DNA of 10,768 nt from Candidatus Cloacimonas sp. SDB (GTDB lineage: Bacteria; Cloacimonadota; Cloacimonadia; Cloacimonadales; TCS61), in NCBI GenBank assembly GCA_001412425.1, contig LKUH01000030.1:1-10768 (forward strand). Reading direction: 5' to 3'. Shown here piece after piece: positions 1 through 6,342 of this stretch. Every line of letters starts with the position of its first letter. Position 1 is the first letter of the stretch. Under the pieces are notes generated by a model. The model saw only the letters and a program-made list of their open reading frames with translations, did not search any database and was not told the DNA's origin. A program made the position numbers and the translations under genes.

Positions 1-90
1 CTGATAATTTGTATTTTTGGGGGGATGGGTGCAATAATGTATAGGCATCCAGAGCAGAAAAGATTAATACTCTTTCGTCGTGAATTCTGA
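1..90 (+). CDS. C-terminal tail of an unidentified, probably membrane, protein (partial)
   Basis: From base 1 one frame stays open for 29 codons and stops at TGA 88-90. The frame +2 reading stops at once and the frame +3 reading stops at about base 42. The peptide starts with a hydrophobic, glycine-containing stretch (LIICIFGGMGAIMY) and ends in a basic tail (RHPEQKRLILFRREF). This looks like a last transmembrane helix followed by a positively charged cytoplasmic end. The 5' part lies outside the window, so no family can be named. The open frame is short and could be chance, but its composition is protein-like and it precedes a gene on the same strand. Confidence 0.4.
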   Translation: MIICIFGGMGAIMYRHPEQKRLILFRREF

Positions 91-138
91 TTTAAATGAC
101 GGGTAATTAAATTTTTTATTAAGAAAATAAAGTTCAGG

Positions 139-144
139 TTGACT
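139..144 (+). promoter_or_regulatory. possible -35 element (TTGACT) before the heptose kinase gene
   Basis: TTGACT lies about 55 bases before the kinase start, inside the 108-base gap after the upstream stop codon. At a 17-base spacing the next hexamer is TTTGCT (162-167), a poor -10, so this is only a weak promoter candidate. Confidence 0.2.
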
Positions 145-185
145 GAGATCGTTAATTAAAGTTTGCTGATTTTGGCAGTGTAATT

Positions 186-190
186 GGAGG
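186..190 (+). promoter_or_regulatory. Shine-Dalgarno sequence that sets the heptose kinase start at ATG 199
   Basis: GGAGG ends 8 bases before ATG 199. An in-frame TTG at 184 would extend the protein by five residues, but it precedes this ribosome-binding site and so cannot be served by it. ATG 199 is therefore preferred. A second ATG follows directly at 202. Confidence 0.75.
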
Positions 191-198
191 AAGGAAGT

Positions 199-1179
199 AT
201 GATGACAAATATCATGAAAGTGATGGATAATTTCAGGGGGAAAAAGGTCGCTGTGATCGGTGATATCATTCTGGATAAATACATCTTTGGTGAGGTTGAC
301 AGAATTTCACCGGAGGCTCCGGTTCCGGTTGTTAAAGTTACAGATGAAAAATATATTCCCGGCGGTGCAGCCAATGTGGCAAGTAATCTGGTAGCTTTGG
401 GAGCGGAGACCTTTCTGCTGGGTATAACCGGAGAAGATGAAAACAGAGATATTCTGTTTGGTGCAGCCGATTTGCTTGGTATTGATACTACCGGGATCTT
501 AAGTGATGAAAAGAAAAAGACTACAAAGAAAACCCGAATCATCAGTTTGAATCAGCAACTGCTCAGGATCGATTTTGAAGATACAACCTATATCGAATCT
601 CATCTGGAAAATGCTTTTATCAGCAAACTTATGTCGATAAATGATCTTGATGCTTTGATAGTATCGGATTATGCTAAAGGTACAATTACCAAAAAACTGA
701 TGGAGAAGCTGAAAAAATTCTGTAAAGACAGCAGGATCTTGCTGGTTGTTGATCCCAAACCGAAGCATAAAGACTGGTATAAAGCTGTCGATTTACTTAC
801 TCCCAATAAAAATGAAGCTGAATTGATGAGTGGAATTCAGATCGAACAGGATGAAGATTTTCACCAATCCGGTTTGAAACTGACCGATAAATTTAAAGCG
901 GGAATAATCATTACTGCGGGTGCCAAAGGTATGTATGTTGTTGATGGAGAAAATGTTGTTAGAATAGCAACTACAGCGAAAGAAGTTTATGATGTTTCAG
1001 GAGCTGGTGACACTGTGGTTGCAGTTCTTACTCTGGCATTAACCAGTGGTGCAGATATGGTTACAGCAGCTGAAATGGCTAATCATGCTGCCGGCATCAA
1101 AGTTGGAAAACTGGGAACTGCGGTAGTAAGTTGGCAGGAATTATTCGCAGATTTAATGAATTTAAAGCACAAAGAGTAA
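199..1179 (+). CDS. rfaE1: D-glycero-beta-D-manno-heptose-7-phosphate kinase (stand-alone RfaE1/HldA domain)
   Basis: This is a 326-residue PfkB/ribokinase-family sugar kinase. It phosphorylates D-glycero-D-manno-heptose 7-phosphate at C1, an early cytoplasmic step towards the ADP-heptose used in LPS core or S-layer glycans. Visible motifs are an N-terminal strand with GDIILDKYIFGEVDRISPEAP (about 21-41), typical of RfaE rather than other PfkB kinases; the PGGAANVASN sugar-binding signature (about 54-63); the VVDPK segment (about 183-187); and the C-terminal DVSGAGDT signature (265-272), whose Asp271 is the expected catalytic base. The ORF ends about where the kinase domain ends, so the cytidylyltransferase-like domain of bifunctional HldE (about 470 residues) is absent. 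A separate HldC-type enzyme would be expected elsewhere. The gene converges on the permease gene, with 38 bases between the two stop codons. Confidence 0.88.
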   Translation: MMTNIMKVMDNFRGKKVAVIGDIILDKYIFGEVDRISPEAPVPVVKVTDEKYIPGGAANVASNLVALGAETFLLGITGEDENRDILFGAADLLGIDTTGILSDEKKKTTKKTRIISLNQQLLRIDFEDTTYIESHLENAFISKLMSINDLDALIVSDYAKGTITKKLMEKLKKFCKDSRILLVVDPKPKHKDWYKAVDLLTPNKNEAELMSGIQIEQDEDFHQSGLKLTDKFKAGIIITAGAKGMYVVDGENVVRIATTAKEVYDVSGAGDTVVAVLTLALTSGADMVTAAEMANHAAGIKVGKLGTAVVSWQELFADLMNLKHKE

Positions 1180-1194
1180 ACTTAAACAATTATA

Positions 1195-1241
1195 AATTCA
1201 GTTTTCCTGAAGAGAGATCAGATTTTTGAATTATTTTTTTT
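1195..1241 (+). terminator. possible weak terminator between convergent genes
   Basis: AATTCA (1195-1200) can pair with TGAATT (1227-1232), and a smaller CTGA/TCAG hairpin (1207-1210 with 1218-1221) can form inside the loop. A T-rich run (TTATTTTTTTT, 1231-1241) follows directly. The stem is AT-rich and the loop is long. The 3' half lies inside the last codons of the opposing permease gene. It is a plausible but weak intrinsic terminator for the heptose kinase transcript. Confidence 0.3.
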
Positions 1242-2564
1242 AAATTGAAGATCCAGATTAAATATCTGATTCAGAATTACAGCCAATATAGTAGTAGTGG
1301 GCAGAGGATCGGTGAAAAAAGTTTGAATTATATGTGGTGCCCGGGCATAGACGTCTGGCAGAAAGGCAGTGCTCAAACCCAGGAACAGAGAAATACCGAC
1401 CACAAAAGTTTTACGCTGATCCCAGCTTTCACTGAACATTTCCAGCAGACCCGTACAGATCATAAAGCAACCGGTGAAAATTATGGCAGCTCCCAGAACA
1501 GGTTTTGGAATAATGGAAAATGCAGCAGTGATCTGAGGGAAAAAAGCAAGAATCACAAATATAGTTCCTGCTCCCACACTTATCCAGCGGCTGACAACTT
1601 TGGTAGCCCCTGCCAGTCCAATATTGCTGGAAGAAGTATCAACTGCCAAACCACCAATTAAACCTGCCAAAGCTGTCGAAAGTCCGTCTGCCAGTAATCC
1701 TTTACGAATGGGAACAAAATCTGTTTTTTCCAATTCCGGTTCAGATATTTTCTGAGCTGCCAGTAGATTACCAAAGGATTTCAATGAACCGCTGATGGCA
1801 ATTACGATAAAGGGGATCAGCAATTTAAGATCGAAAGTGATCTTTTTAAACTCACTTCCAATATAAGGCAGGGCAAAAATTGGTTTTCCCTTAACGATCT
1901 GCAGATCACCGAGAGCTTCAGGAAGCATAATTAAAGCTATTATCCAACCGGCCAACAAGCCTATGAGAAGGCAGTACATTTTTATTAATCCTTTTCCCCA
2001 GATATTACAGAATACCATAACTAACAGAGAGATCAAACCTACCACCAAATTTCTGCTGTAAATGGCATCTCCCCTAATTGAAATTCCAAATAAAGAAGTA
2101 ACCGAAACTTTTATTACACTTATTCCAACCATTGCTACAACGAGTCCAGTGACATAGGTTGGAAAGACTTTTCTAAGTTTCTGAACGATAGGAGCGAGTA
2201 TCATTTCTACCAGACCAGCGATTATGATCATTCCGCGCAACAGGGGTAAACCACCTATCCAGCCGGCGGAAAGTGATAGACTGAAATAGGAGGGACCACA
2301 TATATTAGGACAGAGATATTTGGAGCCTATAAAAGGCAGTCCAACAGATTGAATTATCGAGCCCAATCCTGCAGCCAGCATAGAAAAAGTGATTAGAGAT
2401 GCAGTGAATTGTGGTCCAGCATTAGTTTGACTGGCAAATATTACGGGAAAACTCAGAGAAACGAACATTATTAGAAGATGCTGGATCGATGAAACAAGTA
2501 AATGTCCGACAGGCGGGACTTCATTTACGGTATATTCAAATTTTTTGTTTTTATTATTCTTCAT
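1218..2564 (-). CDS. NCS2-family (xanthine/uracil permease-like) membrane transporter
   Basis: This is a 448-residue, highly hydrophobic protein with roughly 12-14 membrane segments, the usual size and plan for nucleobase:cation symporter-2 carriers. Family marks are the QH pair in the first membrane helix (SIQHLLIMF, about 26-34), LVVAMVGISV (141-150), RKGLLADGLSTALAGLIGG before the half-helix loop (287-305), the NIGLAGATKVVSR segment (314-326), and IIPKPVLGAAIIF (351-363). Two positions that contact the base in characterised members look altered. The Glu of the SLETIGD-type helix motif of XanQ aligns with Lys262 (SLKSFGN), and the QN pair before GV aligns with Ser313-Asn314. The substrate may therefore not be a classic purine or uracil. 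The start is ATG 2564-2562, with AGGA about 8 bases upstream inside the end of the lipoprotein gene; the five-base gap suggests translational coupling. Family assignment is firm; substrate is unknown. Confidence 0.85.
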   Translation of the reverse strand: MKNNKNKKFEYTVNEVPPVGHLLVSSIQHLLIMFVSLSFPVIFASQTNAGPQFTASLITFSMLAAGLGSIIQSVGLPFIGSKYLCPNICGPSYFSLSLSAGWIGGLPLLRGMIIIAGLVEMILAPIVQKLRKVFPTYVTGLVVAMVGISVIKVSVTSLFGISIRGDAIYSRNLVVGLISLLVMVFCNIWGKGLIKMYCLLIGLLAGWIIALIMLPEALGDLQIVKGKPIFALPYIGSEFKKITFDLKLLIPFIVIAISGSLKSFGNLLAAQKISEPELEKTDFVPIRKGLLADGLSTALAGLIGGLAVDTSSSNIGLAGATKVVSRWISVGAGTIFVILAFFPQITAAFSIIPKPVLGAAIIFTGCFMICTGLLEMFSESWDQRKTFVVGISLFLGLSTAFLPDVYARAPHIIQTFFTDPLPTTTILAVILNQIFNLDLQFKKNNSKI

Positions 2565-2569
2565 TATTT

Positions 2570-3505
2570 TTATCCTGTCCAGGGTGGTTGTGGAAGATCT
2601 GTTATTGCTCCCACATAGATCGTTTTATCTGCTAGATCGACTTTTTTAAGATAAAGGCTTTTTTTAATCAATGTTCTTTGATAGCGGTCTTTAGCCATGA
2701 AAACTTCCCAGGTGCTGTTGCTGTTCTGCAAATTTTCCAGTGCTTTAACGAAAGGTTTGTGCTTAACCTGATCGGTGCATTCCACTAACCTGAGATCAGC
2801 GAGATTACTTTCCAGAACAGGCGAGATCAGTATTTCCCCATCTTCCTGGAAAGCAAAGATTTTAACATCGCGAAAATTATATTGAGATAACGGATCAGCA
2901 ATAGATTCCATTGCTGACAAACCTTTGAGCTGAATTTGTTCAGCTGCGGTGTCTACAATAATTCTGATAAACTCTTTCTCTTCTTGCGGATAATCTAATC
3001 CTCCTCCCACAAAGTATTCTGTTCCGTCTTCGGTTTTAACTTTGAAATGGCAGGAAGATTTGGGAACGGGATAGAATTTGCCGGGAGTCCACCACATATA
3101 ATGCATCCAGGCGTGAGGATTATTTTCATTAGCCAGGGCTTCTGTTACAAGCTGAAACAATTTTTTACTCTTTACGTCAGTAATATCTGGTAGATTATTT
3201 CCTTCCAGCTGGGGCATGCCGGAATGGAAAACATTAGTACCGTCCAATTTGTAAATATAGAGGTAGAAATTGTCATTCTGATATAAATTTCGATTATTTT
3301 GGAAATGTTTCAACCTGTTTGGTCCTCCAGCTTCAAATTTCAGGGCACTCTGATAAACAAATTTTACCAGTTCTCTGGTGTCCCGATATTGATAAGCCTC
3401 CAGGTTAAGTTCATCATATTGATTATTGCAGCTCGTGAGAATTAGCAGTGTTAAAAACAGGAGAGTAAGTAATTCAAATATCTGGAATAGTTTTTTCTTT
3501 TTCAT
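2570..3505 (-). CDS. lipoprotein with two tandem Cache-like sensory domains
   Basis: This is a 311-residue protein. A signal peptide with a KKKK n-region and a leucine-rich core ends in the lipobox LTSC (23-26), so Cys26 should be lipidated and the protein tethered to a membrane outside the cytoplasm. The first domain (about 40-170) has the sCache_2-like pattern: FYLYIYKLDGTNVFHS, then an aromatic pocket strip WMHYMWWTPG (133-142), then PKSS and a final YFVGGGL strand (164-170). The second domain (about 180-305) repeats the plan: VKIFAFQEDGEILISP, then TWEVFMAKDRYQRTLIKKSLYLKKV, then TIYVGAITDL. Cache domains bind small ligands in sensors; here no kinase, cyclase or chemotaxis output domain is attached. 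The gene is first in a two-gene operon with the NCS2 permease. An upstream in-frame ATG at 3553 was not used, because GGGAG at 3515-3511 serves ATG 3505 and the signal peptide begins there. The ligand is unknown. Confidence 0.75.
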   Translation of the reverse strand: MKKKKLFQIFELLTLLFLTLLILTSCNNQYDELNLEAYQYRDTRELVKFVYQSALKFEAGGPNRLKHFQNNRNLYQNDNFYLYIYKLDGTNVFHSGMPQLEGNNLPDITDVKSKKLFQLVTEALANENNPHAWMHYMWWTPGKFYPVPKSSCHFKVKTEDGTEYFVGGGLDYPQEEKEFIRIIVDTAAEQIQLKGLSAMESIADPLSQYNFRDVKIFAFQEDGEILISPVLESNLADLRLVECTDQVKHKPFVKALENLQNSNSTWEVFMAKDRYQRTLIKKSLYLKKVDLADKTIYVGAITDLPQPPWTG

Positions 3506-3510
3506 AATAT

Positions 3511-3515
3511 CTCCC
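3511..3515 (-). promoter_or_regulatory. Shine-Dalgarno sequence that sets the lipoprotein start at 3505
   Basis: On the minus strand GGGAG lies five bases before the ATG read from 3505. It supports this start over an in-frame upstream ATG at 3553, which would put a 16-residue non-signal-like extension before the signal peptide. Confidence 0.7.
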
Positions 3516-3520
3516 GAATC

Positions 3521-3529
3521 ATTATAACA
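3521..3529 (-). promoter_or_regulatory. possible extended -10 element (TGTTATAAT) for the lipoprotein-permease operon
   Basis: The minus strand reads TGTTATAAT, a perfect TGn plus TATAAT extended -10. No matching -35 is seen at 17 bases. Normal spacing would put the transcript start at about 3514, inside the ribosome-binding site, leaving an almost leaderless message. That makes it doubtful as the working promoter. Confidence 0.25.
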
Positions 3530-3733
3530 CTCAAAATTATGTGAAGATCTCACAGATTTTCTTCAGGTAGGTCAATATAATTTTTACTTAAAAGAATAAT
3601 TTTAAGATAAACAGGAGAAAAGGGATTTCGGATTTAAAGCAGATTTCATAATTGGAAAACCAGATTAATTCAATTATTTTATGTATTTAGAACAGAGCAT
3701 AAATAACAATTTCCTGATTTTCTACAGACATTT

Positions 3734-3747
3734 CAATTGACAAATAA
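3734..3747 (+). repeat. copy 1 of a 14-base sequence also found before ugd; contains a -35-like TTGACA
   Basis: CAATTGACAAATAA occurs here and again, identically, at 8331-8344. It embeds a consensus TTGACA (3737-3742), 54 bases before the short ORF that leads into cysQ. No good TATAAT-like hexamer lies 16-18 bases downstream. TTCAAA follows after 18 bases here and after 20 bases in the other copy. Confidence 0.45.
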
Positions 3748-3796
3748 GCAAAATTAAAATTTCAAACAAGCAGATAAAAGATCTAAAAGGATATTG

Positions 3797-3844
3797 ATGG
3801 AAAGAACTGAAGCAAATATATTTACAAATGGACCACTCTTATGA
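3797..3844 (+). CDS. 15-codon upstream ORF overlapping the cysQ start (possible coupling/leader peptide)
   Basis: An ATG at 3797 follows AAAAGGA (3785-3791) at five bases, a good ribosome-binding site. It opens a 15-codon frame reading MERTEANIFTNGPLL and stopping at TGA 3842-3844. That stop overlaps the cysQ ATG (3841-3843) in the classic ATGA arrangement, in a different frame. cysQ itself has only a weak TGGA at about eight bases. The short ORF could therefore load ribosomes that re-initiate on cysQ. It shows no run of Cys or Met codons, so it is not an obvious amino-acid attenuator. The peptide probably has no function of its own. Confidence 0.45.
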   Translation: MERTEANIFTNGPLL

Positions 3845-4653
3845 TAGGCTCAACTTGTAATACTTCTCAAAATTTACCGGAGCTGCTGAACCAGATAATC
3901 ATTCTAGCCCAGAAAGCGGGAGAAAAAACTCTGGAATACTATTACCAGGATTATAAAGTGGATTATAAAAGTGATAATTCTCCCTTAACTCTGGCAGATC
4001 TGGCAGCTAATGCAATAATTGTGGCTGGGTTAGAAGATATTGCGCCAGATATTCCGATTATCAGCGAAGAGAGCGGAATAGCTTCCTATACAAAAAGAAA
4101 AAACTGGCAGAAATTCTGGCTGGTTGACCCGCTGGACGGAACCAAGGAATTTATCAAAAAAAATGGTGAATTTACCATAAATATTGCTCTAATTGAAAAT
4201 AAGCAGCCCATTCTGGGAGTGATTTATTTTCCGGTGAAAAAATGGCTGTATTTTGCCTCACTTCAGACAGGAAGCCGTAAGAGAATTGGTAATGATGATA
4301 TTCTTCTTCAGTCCAGAAAAGTTAAGCTGAATGAACCGCTCCGGGTAGCCGAAAGTCGTTCGCATCCTTCTGAAGAGCTGGAGCTTTTTCTTTCTAAATT
4401 AAATGTCAGAAAACGGGTACAGGTGGGAAGCTCGCTGAAATTTTGCTATGTTGCAGAAGGTAAAGTTGATATTTATCCCCGCTTAAGCCCCACCATGGAA
4501 TGGGATGTGGCAGCTGGTGATGCGATCTTCAGATTTTCCGGTAAGGATAGAATACTGGAAACTGGATTAACCTACAATAAACCCGATCTGCGGAATGAAG
4601 GATTTGTGATCATTAACACAGAAGATGATCTTGATAGATTCATTTCAAAATAA
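3841..4653 (+). CDS. cysQ: 3'(2'),5'-bisphosphate nucleotidase CysQ
   Basis: This is a 270-residue, Mg2+-dependent phosphatase of the inositol-monophosphatase superfamily. It hydrolyses 3'-phosphoadenosine 5'-phosphate (PAP) to AMP and can also act on PAPS. Motifs follow E. coli CysQ closely: SDNSPLTLADLAA (44-56), the metal-binding SEESG (75-79, Glu76/Glu77), WLVDPLDGTKEFIKKNGEFT (93-112, Asp96 and Asp99), VGSSLKFCYVAEG (195-207), YPRLSPTMEWDVAAGDAI (212-229, metal-binding Asp222). All catalytic residues are present. About ten extra N-terminal residues precede the first helix compared with E. coli. An in-frame TGA at 3808-3810 prevents any ATG start further upstream. It is the first enzyme gene of the sulfate-activation operon, and cysC starts 17 bases after its stop. 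Its job here is to clear PAP, which inhibits enzymes that use PAPS. Confidence 0.92.
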   Translation: MIGSTCNTSQNLPELLNQIIILAQKAGEKTLEYYYQDYKVDYKSDNSPLTLADLAANAIIVAGLEDIAPDIPIISEESGIASYTKRKNWQKFWLVDPLDGTKEFIKKNGEFTINIALIENKQPILGVIYFPVKKWLYFASLQTGSRKRIGNDDILLQSRKVKLNEPLRVAESRSHPSEELELFLSKLNVRKRVQVGSSLKFCYVAEGKVDIYPRLSPTMEWDVAAGDAIFRFSGKDRILETGLTYNKPDLRNEGFVIINTEDDLDRFISK

Positions 4654-4670
4654 TAACTGCAGGAAAATAT

Positions 4671-5276
4671 ATGAAATCAATAAATACTGTATTGCAGAGA
4701 GGAGAAATTGGCAGATACGATCGTGAAAAACTGCTTAATCAGAAGAGTGTGTTGATCTGGTTCACGGGTTTATCCGGATCAGGAAAATCTACCATTGCTT
4801 ATGCTCTGGAAAAAAAGCTTACCGCTAATGGCAATCTCTGTTATGTGCTGGATGGCGACAACGTAAGGCAGGGCTTGAATGGAGACCTCAGTTTTTCTCC
4901 GCAGGACCGCAAAGAGAATATCAGGCGGATTGGAGAAGTGGGAAAATTATTTGTCGAAGCCGGCTTGATAACCTTAACTGCTTTTATTTCACCTTACCGG
5001 CAGGACAGACAGGCTGTGAGAGCAAAGCTGGAGAAGGGGCGATTTATAGAAGTGTATCTTAAATGCCCGCTTTCGGTCTGCGAAGGGCGAGATGTGAAAG
5101 GATTATACAATAAGGCAAGAAGTGGTGAGATCGAGGATTTTACCGGAGTGTCATCACCCTATGAAGAGCCGGAAAATCCTGATCTTGTGGTGGAAAGTGA
5201 TAAAATAGAAATTACAGTTGCAGTTGAGAAGATCTTCCAATATCTAAAAGAGAAAGCGATAATTGAGGTGAAATGA
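4671..5276 (+). CDS. cysC: adenylyl-sulfate (APS) kinase CysC
   Basis: This 201-residue cytosolic enzyme transfers the ATP gamma-phosphate to APS, giving PAPS. Every APS-kinase motif is intact: Walker A GLSGSGKST (33-41), DGDNVRQGL (61-69), the APS-binding DRKENIRR (79-86), FISPYR (105-110) with Ser107 at the position that can carry phosphate in E. coli CysC, GLYNKARSGEI (144-154) and the FTGVSSPYE lid region (157-165). Length matches E. coli CysC. AGGA (4661-4664) lies six bases before ATG 4671. The last bases overlap cysD in an ATGA arrangement (5273-5276), so the two are translationally coupled. This intact kinase matters when judging the degenerate second copy fused to CysN. Confidence 0.95.
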   Translation: MKSINTVLQRGEIGRYDREKLLNQKSVLIWFTGLSGSGKSTIAYALEKKLTANGNLCYVLDGDNVRQGLNGDLSFSPQDRKENIRRIGEVGKLFVEAGLITLTAFISPYRQDRQAVRAKLEKGRFIEVYLKCPLSVCEGRDVKGLYNKARSGEIEDFTGVSSPYEEPENPDLVVESDKIEITVAVEKIFQYLKEKAIIEVK

Positions 5277-6187
5277 CTGAAGAAAAATATTCTTTAACTC
5301 ATTTAAAAGAACTTGAAGCCGAAGCGATTCACATAATTCGGGAAGTTGCAGCTGAATTTGAAAATCCGGTGATGTTATACTCGATAGGTAAAGATTCCTC
5401 AGTGATGGTGCGACTGGCAGAAAAAGCCTTCTTTCCCGGCAAAGTTCCATTTCCTTTGATGCATATTGATTCCAAATGGAAGTTCCGCGAGATGATCGAA
5501 TTTCGTGATTTCTACACAAAGGAGAAAAACTGGGACCTGATAGTCCATTACAATAAGGAAGGATATGAATCGGGTATAGGACCTTTTACACATGGCAGTA
5601 AAGTACATACCGATATTATGAAGACTCAGGCTCTTCTCCAGGCGTTGGACAAATACAAATTTGATGCTGCTTTTGGCGGAGCGCGCCGGGATGAAGAGAA
5701 ATCAAGAGCTAAAGAGAGAATTTTCTCTTTTCGTGATAAGTTCCATCAATGGGACCCGAAAAATCAACGTCCGGAGCTATGGAATTCCTTCAATACCAAA
5801 ATAAAAAAGGGTGAATCCATTAGAGTATTTCCCATTTCCAATTGGACTGAACTGGACGTATGGCAGTATATCAGGCTGGAAAATATTCCTATTGTTCCAC
5901 TCTATTTTGCTAAAAAAAGATCCACTGTGAAACTGGATGGCAACCTTATAATGGTAGATGATGATCGCATGCCCAGGGAAATGGCGGCTCATGCCGAAAT
6001 GCGTATGGTGAGATTTCGCACTTTGGGTTGTTATCCCCTTACCGGAGCTATTGAATCGGAAGCGGATACAATTGAAAAGATAGTGGAAGAAATGCTTCTG
6101 GTAACCAGTTCAGAACGGACAACCAGGGTTATTGATTTTGATGAAGAGGGCAGTATGGAACAGAAGAAACGGGAAGGTTATTTCTAG
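5273..6187 (+). CDS. cysD: sulfate adenylyltransferase subunit 2 CysD
   Basis: This is the 304-residue catalytic subunit of heterodimeric ATP sulfurylase, which forms APS and pyrophosphate from sulfate and ATP, driven by GTP hydrolysis in CysN. It is an N-type (PP-loop) ATP pyrophosphatase-fold protein: PP-loop SIGKDSS (37-43), HIDSKWKFREM (64-74), FGGARRDEEKSRAKERIFSFRD (134-155, conserved in CysD), WDPKNQRPELW (160-170), FPISNWTELDVWQYI (186-200), RFRTLGCYPLTGAIES (248-262) and the C-terminal REGYF. It aligns end to end with E. coli CysD (302 residues). One local change is HIDSKWKF, where E. coli has HVDTGWKF. GAGGTG (5265-5270) precedes the ATG, which overlaps the cysC stop. An unusual 155-base gap follows before cysN. 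Confidence 0.96.
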   Translation: MTEEKYSLTHLKELEAEAIHIIREVAAEFENPVMLYSIGKDSSVMVRLAEKAFFPGKVPFPLMHIDSKWKFREMIEFRDFYTKEKNWDLIVHYNKEGYESGIGPFTHGSKVHTDIMKTQALLQALDKYKFDAAFGGARRDEEKSRAKERIFSFRDKFHQWDPKNQRPELWNSFNTKIKKGESIRVFPISNWTELDVWQYIRLENIPIVPLYFAKKRSTVKLDGNLIMVDDDRMPREMAAHAEMRMVRFRTLGCYPLTGAIESEADTIEKIVEEMLLVTSSERTTRVIDFDEEGSMEQKKREGYF

Positions 6188-6342
6188 GCGCTGTTTTTGC
6201 CTGGAAACTGAATGAATAGGAGCTTTGAATTGAACATAAACCACATACGGAAGTTAATCAGCCTGCCTTGCAACTGGCTGTACTAAAAGAGCATTTTATA
6301 AAATGCTGCCCAAAATAGACAAATAGGTCAGGATAATTAACA
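6188..6342 (+). other. 155-base gap inside the operon between cysD and cysN
   Basis: The two ATP sulfurylase subunit genes are normally adjacent, but here 155 bases separate them. The gap holds AGGAG (6218-6222), a weak CAGCC/GGCTG hairpin (6259-6263 with 6276-6280), and an 18-base perfect palindrome (6290-6307). Two short frames follow AGGAG: a 19-codon frame from TTG 6230 to TAA 6284-6286, and an ATG-less open frame 6229-6318. AGGA (6330-6333) is the ribosome-binding site of cysN. There is no intrinsic terminator, so cysN may be co-transcribed with cysD. Confidence 0.6.
6290..6307. repeat. 18-base perfect palindrome upstream of cysN
   Basis: AGCATTTTATAAAATGCT is identical to its reverse complement, with no spacer. 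It lies 36 bases before the cysN ATG. A spacer-free palindrome suits a dimeric DNA-binding protein better than an RNA hairpin, and no T-tract follows, so it is not a terminator. It could be an operator for an internal promoter, but no clear promoter hexamers accompany it. Confidence 0.5.

Larger units (their letters stand above)
3506..3796. other. AT-rich divergent intergenic region without a recognisable gene
   Basis: About 290 bases separate the start of the minus-strand lipoprotein gene from the first plus-strand start (the short ORF at 3797). Stops are frequent in every frame, and I see no RNA gene, riboswitch core or strong hairpin. It must hold the promoters for both the lipoprotein-permease operon and the sulfate-activation operon. 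The only promoter-like words I can point to are an extended -10 on the minus strand (3521-3529) and TTGACA on the plus strand (3737-3742). Confidence 0.6.

Noticed and set aside
156..542. Minus-strand open frame opposite the heptose kinase gene
   Set aside because: It is antisense to a well-supported kinase, has low-complexity Ser/Phe/Pro-rich content and shows no family motif.
1245..1661. Plus-strand 138-codon open frame inside the permease gene
   Set aside because: It is a shadow of the permease coding strand, and its product has no recognisable domain while the minus-strand NCS2 match is clear.
3506..3796. Riboswitch or sulfur-responsive leader upstream of cysQ
   Set aside because: I could not find a SAM-riboswitch-like core, a strong hairpin or a Cys/Met-rich leader peptide in this AT-rich stretch.
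6186..6202. AGGC...GCCT hairpin with a T5 loop just after the cysD stop
   Set aside because: There are only four base pairs and the T-run lies in the loop, not after the stem, so it is not an intrinsic terminator.
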